Below, piece after piece: positions 31,782 to 42,500 of a DNA stretch of 64,000 nt. The notes beneath the pieces are model-generated. The model saw only the letters and a program-made list of their open reading frames with translations, was not told where the DNA came from and searched no databases. The position numbers and the translations under genes are program-made. The stretch is taken from assembly GCA_020744425.1 (NCBI GenBank), contig JAGMUV010000014.1, positions 62,001 to 126,000 on the forward strand. Direction: 5' to 3'. The DNA comes from Dactylonectria macrodidyma. Taxonomy: Eukaryota; Ascomycota; Sordariomycetes; Hypocreales; Nectriaceae. Position 1 is the first letter of the stretch, and the number at the start of each line of letters is the position of its first letter.

Positions 31782-33224
31782 GATGACACGGCAAAGAGTA
31801 AGATTCCGGAAAAGAAAGCGTGAAAGTGTAGACAAAGAAATAGTACAATGTAGAAAATTCGCTGAGTGGACAAAGGATGATGAACCGCTGCTGATATTTA
31901 AGGTCGTAGGAATCAATCGGCATTCAGCTAAAATGTTCCCAGAATCCGGGGATATTGGGCAGCTAAATACTGCCGCTGCGCTTCACTTAATTTAGCAATT
32001 CTGACTAAGGAGCGGGCGCTGAAGCCCAGTCGGATATAGTTCCGTGCCTCGGTTCGTCTCCTCCAACCGAGAATTTAGGTGCTCTATTATTATGCGGGGA
32101 GATTGGGGAATTCCGAAGGGAGAAGTTCGGCAAATTTGAACCAGTGCAACACTGATAGCAGATGAAGCTGCAAACTAGGTGATAGACATAAGATTTGCTC
32201 TATTCTCCCGGAGGAAATAGATATAATTTGGTGCTTGGGGACTTTGGATGAGCAGGCGAGGGGATTCGAATCCCCCACCACCAGAGAGATAATAGTGGGC
32301 ACTTGCTAACAAAATAGTCAAGTGAACGACGGACTGAGCGAACAAAACAGCCGGATAATAGTCACCAGCTCTGTATGTCGAGGCTTGAGGCTAGAGAATC
32401 AGATTCTAGGATTTGTCTGTATTTTTACCAGATAGAAAAGTAGAAAGATAGGCGAAGGCGATCTCTATAAACATTCGTTCGCTGAAAGGGATTAGCACCG
32501 GGATATGGATTCCGCAAGGACTCGAGTCATGGAGCCATGTAGAAAGATCAATTAATTAACGCGTACTCCCCAGTACTCAGAATTAAGGTCATCAAGTCTA
32601 TCACCTCTACGACTAGCTCAGAAGTCGAAGTCTTCGCCGACCCGCAACACCCAAAGGACGCAGAGAAGGGAAGCAGTGTGACGATTGGGAGAGAAACAGT
32701 GGCAGAGCTCCACAGCCAATACACCTTGTCTGTGCAAAACTGGGCTAGACGGTCTATTTGGTGCATTGATATAGCGTTGAGTCTTTACAGTCTCTTGCGG
32801 CCGAGTTGTCAAGTCTTCCTTCACTAGGATACGATCGCTATGGACATACAACAAGTGACGACCTGCAATAGTCCAATGCGGAGTGCCGCAGGCTGAATAC
32901 CAAGCTGGCGATACAAATCAACTTTAGTCTCATCGTTCCCTCCTGTCTGCTTCATCTGTCCCAATGCAAGCCCCCGCACTTTGCTACGTCATAATTCCGT
33001 TTTTGTGTCACATCTCAGACGTGAGGGGGGAGAGTAGGATTTCCGCTGCCGAGGTCCAGCATTGGTTAGTGTCAGGCAGGGTTTGTCTAAGCGTCCCCGC
33101 TCTTTCGTCTGGGCCATTTTAGCTCATATTATCAGATCATTCTCATCAAGATTAAATACGTCCTTGCGACCAGGCCACCTAGAAATCTCGCCTTTCATCA
33201 TATGACCTATCCGGAACCTCAATA
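31782..33224. promoter_or_regulatory. Divergent intergenic region
   Basis: Lies between the head-to-head acyl-CoA dehydrogenase and alcohol dehydrogenase genes. No RNA gene or regulatory site could be supported; a T-arm-like palindrome at about 32257-32275 was examined and rejected. Confidence 0.45.
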
Positions 33225-34480
33225 ATGACGTCCAAAACTATGCGCGCGGTGGTCTTAAAGGGGGTGAAGAGCGTCGTGATAGAAGACAGACCAGTCCCCG
33301 TCATCCAGGATCCCAAGGACATCATCGTCAAGGTCCAATACACGGCGCTATGCGGCAGGTAGGTGCGAGGGAAAAGTCTTTAATCAGGTTTTATCGCTCA
33401 TTCGTGTTCCGTCCACTGTAGCGAACTCCATGTCTTCCGCGGCCACCAGGCCTCCAAACCCGGCTTCATCATGGGCCACGAGTTCACGGGCTTCGTCCAC
33501 GAGGTCGGTGCTGACGTGAAGAATCTCAAGCCCGGGGATTCCATAGTCTGCCCATTCACCATCAGCTGCGGTGAATGTTTCTACTGTTCGCAGGGCTTCT
33601 CGTCGCGGTGTGAGAAGAGCCTGCTCTTTGGCACTCCGCTGCTCGATGGTGCTCAGGCTGAGTATGTCAGAGTGCCTCTGGCAGAAACAACTGTCGTCAA
33701 AGCCCCAAGTGGCATCGAGGACCTGAAGCTTTGTCTCATGGCAGATATATTTCCCACTGGCTTCTTTGCCGCCTCCAACGCTCTGCGTGGGCTTGACCCC
33801 AAGGTTGCCAGCGAAAGCGTCGTCGTGGTCATCGGTTGTGGTCCCGTCGGCCTTTGCGCCTTGGTCGCCGCCAGCGAGTACAAGCCCAAGGCCTTACTTG
33901 CCGTCGATGGCATTGAAGATCGCCTAGAAACTGCCAGAAGCCTAGGCGCTGAGCCATGGAACTACCAAACTCAGCGGGATGAGCTCGAAAAGCGTGTCAA
34001 GGAACTGACAAATGGACGAGGAGCCGACGCCATCATCGAGGTTGTGGGCCATAGCTCAGCTCTGGATATGGGCTTCCAGCTACTTCGGCCCTGGGGAGTC
34101 ATTTCAAGTGTCGGCGTCCACAATGGCGAAATTCCATGGACCGGAAATCAGGCATATGGCAAAAACCTGACCATCAAAATGGGGAGATGTCCCGTTAGAA
34201 GTACGCAGCTGCCGCCAGGAGCTATTCGCCTCAGTTCTATCACTAATTCCCATTATCTGCAGGCATATTCACCGAGGCTCTTGAACTTCTTGAGAAGAAG
34301 CAACACTTGTTAAAGTAAGTCCCAGCACCTTCCCTCCAAGACGTGAGCGCCGAGTTTCTGACTAATCTCCGCCGCAGTTTCATGACGGAGACCATCATGC
34401 CACTCAGCGATGCGGTGAAAGGCTACGAAATATTCAACGATATGAAAACACACAAGGTCATTTTCGTTGCCGATAAGTAG
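33225..34480 (+). CDS. Zinc-dependent alcohol dehydrogenase (MDR family)
   Basis: Four exons, 33225-33358, 33422-34200, 34263-34314 and 34378-34480, with introns of 63, 62 and 63 bases; 355 residues, the family norm. The first junction rebuilds the catalytic-zinc motif ALCGSELHVFRGH, followed by MGHEFTGFVHEVG. The structural-zinc lobe is complete: CGECFYCSQGFSSRC. The cofactor site is VVVIGCGPVGLCAL. The second to fourth exons rebuild RSIFTEALELLEK and HLLNFMTETIMPL; the end is KVIFVADK. It probably oxidises a polyol or alcohol with NAD(P). It resembles the threonine/sorbitol-dehydrogenase branch, but substrate cannot be assigned. Confidence 0.92.
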
Positions 34481-35767
34481 AAGAAAATACGAAGATTTGC
34501 TAAAGTCAAACGAAATCCAGCTGCTTTAAAAAAAAACCGCTACAATAAATCCTGGTCGAATTGTTTCTGGCAAGAGCAAACAAATGTTCGTCAAGAGCTT
34601 ATCTAAGGCACCAATGAGCTCGTTATTTGTAAGGCTGGGTTGTAGAATAATCAGAAATTATAGCGGAACTTCCCCTTTTCAGCAATTCAATGCATTCTTC
34701 ACGCGTTTATTGTAGCGGGAGGCTATTGGTGTCATTTATCGTATCGGTTTCTAATCCCTCAGATTCTACGAAAGTCATGGCGCGAAACTAGAGGTACCTT
34801 CCTGACGTCGGTCCAGGGTAGCCCACCAGATAGCGATTCCTCTACGGAGTACGGACGAACGTTCTTGCGGTACTGGCCAGGTAGCGGGCTGGACCATGCC
34901 GTTGGTGCTGCGGCGCACCATGCTCCACTAAAGCCGCGTTTTGATTGGCTTGGCAAAATCACGTGCTTCTCCGGTAAATTGGCCAATCTGGGTTAGGGCA
35001 TGAAGGAAGCAAATATGGCATCGAGGATTACTTGGAGTTGAAGACGATAGTTCAGGTGGTCATAATATCGTCGACCAGCTTTGTATTTAGCTACCTTGAC
35101 ATAATGTTACTGACATAACTTATCGTCATCTTCCCTATATTTTATAGGTTTATGTTCTCCTGTTCGGAATGCGACATCAACCGGTTTTCAATTGGCAGGC
35201 GCAGTGAAACTCTAGGTAGTATTTGCAGTTGGTAGCCCGGTATTCAGACGGCAACAGGAATAACGACGACAACGACGACGACGACGACAAGAATAATAAG
35301 AAGGTGAAAGAAGAGTGCGATGGTGAGGAGCAGGGCAGAGACGAGGTAGGTGACGTGGGCGAGGATGAGTACTGCCCGACGTATTCGCTGACAACTTCCC
35401 ACAGGCACCCAGGCACCGCTTGACCAGGCCGTGTTTTAGGGCTCACTAAGCTCACTACTGTTCTTCGAAACTGTTCGATGTCGTCTATAATACGTTCTAA
35501 TTTGTCGGAAAAGTCTTCAAATCACAGTCGAAAGCGTCGCAGTAGCAACGGGTGATAACCCTCGGAGGAATTTCCATCCATAGCTAGAGCTCGCTGCTCC
35601 TGGCTGCGTCTGGGTAAACTGCATTTGACCCATCACTTCGGTGTGTATGTTCGGAAAAAAGGAAGCGCACCCCATGCTGAGTGATGCTATGGAATAGGCT
35701 AGCATCGACAGAAAAGAATCAGCGGTAAAAAACTGAACGAGGATGGCTCCATTGCAATCAAGTCGAC
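34481..35767. other. Intergenic with a GAC microsatellite
   Basis: No gene seen. A GAC-rich microsatellite covers about 35262-35289. A short A-run follows the alcohol dehydrogenase near 34527. Confidence 0.55.
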
Positions 35768-36228
35768 TCAACGACCAACTTTATTGACCCAGGCAACAAC
35801 AGCCACGGCTGTCGCAATGAAAGCTGAAAATATAGCAGCGGCTGGCTCCAACGTGCCCAACATAGCCATGCTCGTAAGGGTCGCAAATATTCCTGCCGCC
35901 GGAGTAAAGCCACCATAGGCCCATGATTGAAAAGCTGCAGCAACAGTTCCTACAAAATTATTAGCAACAATGACGATGAAGTTGAGAAGATCGCATACCA
36001 GCACCAACTCCGGCGGATCCGAATCCTAAAAAGAGGATTGCGGTGCATACAACGGTAAATGTAATGGCCCAGACGATAATAATTGCGTAGATATCTCGGG
36101 TTCACTTAGTCATGCGTCCTCAAACCGTCATTTGCAGGCGACTCACGAGGTTGCGACAGCCAATCAATCAGCCGGTCCTCGAGGCCTTGCAACCAGTTCC
36201 ACAAGCCATCATGCCAATCTAGCAGCAT
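35768..36228 (-). CDS. IFI6/IFI27-like (Ifi-6-16 family) small membrane protein
   Basis: Three small exons, 36228-36147, 36094-35999 and 35949-35768, with introns of 52 and 49 bases; 119 residues. Only the last exon is visible as a long open frame. Exon 1 encodes an amphipathic, Trp-rich head (MLLDWHDGLWNWLQGLEDRL). Exon 2 encodes a membrane helix (YAIIIVWAITFTVVCTAILF). Across the second junction comes the family glycine/alanine core, FGSAGVGAGTVAAAFQSW, then AYGGFTPAAGIFATLTSMAM. In animals the family acts at mitochondria or endomembranes in interferon responses and cell death; fungal members exist but have no known role to my knowledge. All junctions keep frame, so I take it as functional. 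Confidence 0.78.
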
Positions 36229-39096
36229 GGTGAATAACAGGCGGCCAGTTGTAGAGGGGAGGAGCGACCGATGTGCAAAAAATGTAGGAATCTGGTTGAC
36301 TCGTTTGCTTTGTTCATTTGTTTGATAAAGTAAGAAATCTAAAGAGGATGTAGGCTTTTTGTAAATTAGAGGGTTGAGTCATCGATGCGGGAGGCCGACC
36401 AGATGCAGGAGGCCGCCCAGATGGTCCAATCACACCTGTACTACATACCATCTTGATAGGACGAGAATGCCTGTGACACTCATAGGTGAGGCCATTTTCC
36501 CAGGCCAACAAATTTTGACGGGTCAACTATTGGTTGCCCCCTACAAGCAGTACATATCCGGCTTAGCATTTGAAATACTCATAAGCACCTAGTGGCTCGC
36601 TTGGCCTAAGCTGGTGCCGCCTCCAGAGGCATGCGACATTGTTCTTTACTGCGTTAATAGCCCTGGCGCCATAATTTTCAGGGCCTACCAATATTGACCA
36701 GTCAGCCGAGAGAGATAATTCCGAGTTGTCAAGCTCGCATAGAATTTTCCTTACAGTATCACTCTAGCTGTGGGGTTGCAAGAAGACGTCGCCGATCATG
36801 TCTTCTTCAGCCACCAGCGTTTAATCCCCATATAGGAGCTAGGCTCCAGTAGTTGCTCATACTTATGCAATCCTAATTTTCTTGGCCATTTCAATATCGA
36901 GAGTCAAGCTACTTTAAATCGAGAACCCGTAGCACTATCACGACAGCATCATTCGGACTTCCTAAGCAACAATGCAAGCAAGCCTGACAATCACTTAAGT
37001 GAGCGCCTGGAGAGGACGATGGGGCGGTAGGGTTGGGAGTTGGGAATCAGTTATTTTGTTATTGTTGTTGCTGTCAATACTTGCAAACATTGGCATGGAA
37101 GCACGAAGGGCAATGAGTTGCCACGGCTATATCGGCCTGCGCAACCAAAGGACCTAGTAGTGGAGAGTTTTAGAAAGTCAAACGCCAAGACGGCTGTAGT
37201 GGCGATGGAGTTACCGAGAGGACAAGTCCAGTGGAAACAAAGAATGTCGTAGTTAGTTAAGGATAACAACGGCTGCCAATTTGGTTTGGAAACAGATGGT
37301 AGCTACAATGTTTTCTCCTTAAGTTGTAGACAGATCTACTTCGGGGCCGACGTACGGGGTGCTAGATCCGTTATTGTTGACGCCATAGGGACTGTTTGCC
37401 CAGGAACACGGCGCATTATTTTCATGGCATATTGCTTTGTTCACACCTGTATCACTACTATTGATTCAACTACTGCTCACAATTCTTGTTCGATCTCCAT
37501 TACTGGCTACTCATAGCTAGCATTCCAACGCTTCCTCTCGTCGTTGATGTATTTCAATCTGTGTCTGCTTCAAGAGCTAGCTAGGTCGAATGCACATCCA
37601 ATGGTCGCTTGGTTGGGAACTGGGAGGAACTAGGACTAAAAGAATCAAGGCTACAAATTCTGATCGCCCCAATCGACCTTCAACCTACCGATAAGTCGGA
37701 GTGAGTTTAACGACGCTGCAAGGGGAAGTGGAGCTAGCAAGTGCCAAGCAATCCCAGTCATTTGGATTCTGTCATGGGAATTGGATGTTTTGCTGGCCAT
37801 TCGCCAGCATTACCAAGCATGGGTTATAGCTATGTTTCGATCAGCGGATCATAATCATCTGGCCTATGTCCTAGGGCTGAGGTTGATGGCGTAAACCAAG
37901 ACGCCATATCTGTGCTCGGGCCAAAGGCAGCGGCCGCCCAAAGCCCGTCCTGTTCTTGTGTAAGCGATGCAATCACGGGCTCACCGTATCTGACAACGGC
38001 TCGTTGGTAATTACCGTGAAGATACCAGTAATGTTTTAAGAGAGCAATGTCTAGGTGATGCATACGCCACCTACCTCACGTCGACTAACATTTTCTACAG
38101 GGCATCTCGGCACGCTTGACGCCGTCAGCCTCGATCAGGGATTTTCAGCCCCAGGACATGATGCTTAATCCAAAGCCCAAAGCGGCGATTTCAATGTCCA
38201 TTTACGGATATGCGCAATGATCTGAAGGCCCGAAAGAGACTAGTCGTGATGCAGCAAAGCAATTCATGGTAGTTGTGGCGCTATTGGCAGATATTGTTTC
38301 TTTTTAGTGGCTGGTGGATTTCGCAGCCATGTGAGGCGGCGCTCCGACAACGGATCGATTTTGGATCTCGTGGCCTTGCGAGGCACGGGATGAATTAAAT
38401 TTGATCGGTGAAACGAGGCAGGGCGCTCTAGACCTCGAAATCCGGCGTGCCTATTTGCTAGGTCGATGAGATCACCGACGGCTCGGCCGAGAAATCCCAT
38501 AACCCCAATAATGACTGGAGGTTACTCAGCGTTCTGCTTCTCAGACACGCCGTAGAGTTTAATAACCTATTCACCACGTGTAAGGAAGCCCCGAAAACCA
38601 ACCTCCACCGCCAAGCCTGCGCCGTGGCAAAGCACCTTGCTTGGTTTGTTGTGGCTGTCTGCTTGCTATGCTTGGCTCTCCTTGCTAGCGTGAACCTCGA
38701 AATGCATCGTGTGTTGGACCCAGCGCTATGGCTTCCTTCAAGGTCATTCGTCCGGTCTATTTCCGTTAGACTTGTTCGGCTGATAACCAACGCCCCGAGT
38801 GGCGTCGTCTTGCATTATGGAACGTCGACCAACCTGTATTAAGATGATGAACTATTCCATGCCAAGAAGACTAGAACTAAGACTTGATAAAGGGTTATGT
38901 TTTTCTTAGGATGGCTAGCATTTGGAGTAATGATTGTATTCAGCTATGAGGCGTAATATCGATGCCCTTCATCATCATTTCGGGTCTTGGCCAGACGCTA
39001 TTCGTAATTCTTGAGTCATTATCAATTCTTGGTACAAGGGATAGCGCCTCACCTCGCCAAACAATACGCTCGCGAGAGGCGGACTAGAAGACATCT
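36229..39096. other. 2.9-kb gene-poor stretch left of the Copia element
   Basis: Only short open frames without recognisable domains. The last five bases (39092-39096, CATCT) are the target duplication of the retrotransposon. Confidence 0.5.
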
Positions 39097-39347
39097 TGTC
39101 ACATCTATCAACTGTTGAGACTGAAGATAAAGTCTCAAAGGCTCGGATCTCTAATAAACCGGTCTCAAAGACCCGGCTTCCTAACAAGCCGGTCTCGAAG
39201 ACCCGGATCCCTTGGGATCCGGTCTACCGAGAACCTTATCATAGCTATGAGGGCAACCTACAAATAGGTCTGCCGCGAGCCCTCAGTTAGATAGAAATCA
39301 AGAGCTTCTACTTACATCACAATGCACCCTTCCTATCAGATGCAACA
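39097..39347 (+). repeat. 5' LTR of Copia
   Basis: 251 bases, TGTCACATC...GATGCAACA. It contains internal repeats of the type GGTCTCAAAGACCCGG / GGTCTCGAAGACCCGG, which could form stems. Confidence 0.97.
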
Positions 39348-39358
39348 GTTATGAGCCC
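39348..39358 (+). promoter_or_regulatory. Primer-binding site for a half initiator tRNA-Met
   Basis: GTTATGAGCCC begins right after the 5' LTR. It is complementary to GGGCTCATAAC, the anticodon stem-loop of eukaryotic initiator tRNA-Met including CAT, rather than to a tRNA 3' end. This matches the half-tRNA priming known for Copia and Ty5. Confidence 0.8.
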
Positions 39359-39529
39359 GGTTTGCCTATAGCTGAAGCGGACGATATTCTTTGATCAAGC
39401 TGTATCATCAGACCCTTATCAAACCTATCTCCCTTCCTTCCTAGCCTAGGCTTGCAACCTAGCTTCTTCAAGCTAGTCCTTCCAAACTAGGTTATCAACT
39501 TCCGCTGTTGCTCGCAGTCATCTATCGCG

Positions 39530-42500
39530 ATGGGCGTTGCTGATACGGAAGCCTCTTCCTGGGCCAAGCTCAACGGGCCTAGTGATTGGAAACACTGGAT
39601 AGCCAGCATCCGGAAATCGGCTACTACGAAGGACGTCTGGGACTTCATTGACCCTTTTAAGGAAAACAAGAAGTCCCTAGCCCGACCGGTCTTTCCTACA
39701 GCTGCAGACATCAAGCCTGATGCGACTAGGCTGTCTGAGCTGACCCCAGACCAAAGGATTGACCTTAATGGCCTTGAGAAACAGTATCTCGAAAACGTCC
39801 GAATCTACGAAAAACGCCAAAAGGCCCTATCCGCTATCCAAGACCGGATCATCCTGACCGTCGGCAACTATCGAGATGTCATCGACGATGAAGATGACGT
39901 TGCAAAGGAACTAGCCCTCCTACGGGCCCGGATCCAGCCAGCTACCTGGTTCCATGAAAGAGAAGTCCTTGACCGATATCGAACAGCCCTCAAGGGGCCC
40001 GGCCGGACTAAGACTAAGGACTGGGTCACAAGCTGGCAGAAGGTCCTTACGGAAGCCCGTAATCTAGGCCTTCCTGACTCCAAGGGTCTCAGACCAACCC
40101 TAGACTTCCTAGAAGCTGTCAGACCGATGGACCTCACCTTCGCCGATATCTGGATGAATAAGATCCAATATAAGGCATCAAAGGGCAAGAAAGACTGGGA
40201 AGCTAAGATCCCGGACGGTATTGAGATCAGCGAGCTGTTCGAAAAACAGGCTACAGAGACGAAGGCACCGAAAGGGTCCTTTTCCACGTTCCAGAAAACC
40301 GGCTCTTCTAAGCCTGCCGGATCTAACGGATCCGAGGGACCAAAGACCCCCTGCCTCTGTGGCAAACAGCATTTCTATTCAAAATGCCCTTACCTAGTTA
40401 CTTCTATCCGCCCGGCCGGATGGAAGCCTAACCAAGACATAGAATTCCAGATCAATCAACAGCTCGAAGACCCTGCTACGAAACAACGGGTAGATCGAGC
40501 TCTGCAGAGACAGAAGCCTAGGGATACCCAGCCAGGGGCCCCAAAGGCCACTACAGACAACAGGGATGAAGGCTACATCAAGGGCAGCTCCTTTGCCGGC
40601 CTTTCCCTTCAGACCACACAGCCGCCGGACCAACAGCAAGGTCAGCAGCTAGGTCGGCAACCGGAACAGCAGCCGGCTCTAACGATCCTATCTACGGCTT
40701 CCGTCATAACCGTTCCAGGGAGGGTTTATCCGCTCAGGGACTCCTTTATCCTTGATTCCGGGTCAGACACACACATCTGTAATAACCTCTTACGCTTTTC
40801 ATCCTATCAGCCCTCTAGGAACCCCGAGCCTATCTTTGCAGGCGGATCCGAGCTGCAAATCCTAGGCTACGGTCAGGTCAACCTACGGCTTGAAGACGGG
40901 CTCTTCCAGCTCAGACGGGCAGCCTATATCCCGGGTTTCCACACGAACGTTGTCTCGCTAGATCTTATGATCCTAGCCGGATACAACTGGAACCCGAAAA
41001 CAGGGGCCGTCTTCCAAGGGATAGAGACTATCTTCTATACCCGACGGTACCATCGCCAACAAGTCATCGAATTCAACGAGGTCAGACCGATCTCGGCCAC
41101 AGCAGCCGCCGCAGCCTCTGCCGACCAAGGCAGACCAACGGGCCTGCTAGCAGCAGCCGCAGCCTCTTCCAAAGACCCTAGGGCGCCTCAGACAGCCGAA
41201 TCCATCCTCTGGCACCAACGTCTAGGCCACTTGAACGCCCGGGCTCTTGAACATCTTACGGATCAGACCCTAGGGGTCCGTATCAAGGGACCTATCGCAA
41301 TAGACTGCGAAGCCTGCTCCCTTGCCAAGGCTAGCAGACAGGTCTCCCGACGAAGCCCGCAGACAATAGCTCCGAGACCCTATTGGAGGGTCTACATCGA
41401 CCTCTTTAGCTTCCACACAAGCTATGACGGAAAACAGGCTGCCTTGCTGATCAAAGATGAATACACAGGCCTAATCCACATCTATCTTCTATCCGATCAG
41501 ACACAGGATTCAGTCCTAGGGGCCCTACAGGCCTTCGTATCCTACATCCGGACACAATACGGGCTCCGGATCTGCCGGATCCATAGGGACAACGACAGGG
41601 CCCTAGGCATCCGATCGATCAATTGGATGACTGACGAAGGGATCGAGGACGAACCCTCGAGCCCTCACAACCCGGCTCAGAACGGCCCTGCCGAACGATC
41701 TGGGGGGGTAATAGCTCCTAAGAACAGGTCTATGTTACTAGGGTCTAACCTGCCGCCCGATCTCTGGTCCGAGGGTTGGAAAACAGCTGTCTTCCTATAT
41801 AACAGATCGCCCCAACAGGCCCGAGACTGGAAGACCCCCTTAGGGCTGCTAATTTCCTGGCTTCAAGACCAAGGAAAGGACACCGGATTCGTCTCCAGAC
41901 AGCCGGATCTAACGCACCTTAGGGCCTTCGGCTGCCGGGCCTATCCAATGACTACGGAAGCTTTGAAGAGCACTCAAAAACGGGACCTAAAGACAGCCGC
42001 CCACGCAGAAATCGGCTACCTAGTTGGATACGATTCGAACAACATCTTCAGGATCTGGATCCCGGAAAGGTCAGAGGTCCGGAGGGTCAGGGACGTCACA
42101 TTCGACGAGAAAACCTTCTATGATCCTAAGAACCACCCAATCCCTCAGCCAATTCGACAGCCTAGGGTGCGGTTCCTGCTTCCAGCCCACATTGACAGCG
42201 ATAGTGATGAAGACGAGGAAATCAGGTCAACGATCGAGGTAGCCCTCGATGACCCTGATCAGCACGAACAGCCCGATCAACATGACCTCGATAGGTCAGA
42301 CGGACCCGAAGACACGGACCCGGACGACGCTACGGACCGTACCGAAGCCACACCCGATCTAGCTAATCCGGACAGTCCGGGCAGCCCGGATCCGGAAGAC
42401 CTAGCGTTCCAAGATCTAGATCTCAACGAGCAGGAAGACAAGGACTCTGACGACGACGATGACGAAGATCCCTATCTTCCGACCCCACAGACAACGGCAC

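Noticed and set aside
32257..32290. tRNA T-arm-like GGGGATTCGAATCCCC followed by ACCACCA
   Set aside because: No matching 5' acceptor, D-arm or anticodon arm on either strand, and the stem closes with an A-C pair; it is only a palindrome.
37830..38063. Short reverse frame resembling a piece of a fungal transcription-factor middle domain
   Set aside because: Too short and too vague; no Zn2Cys6 motif nearby.
38458..38842. Overlapping open frames on both strands left of the Copia element
   Set aside because: Neither strand shows a domain or a credible start context.
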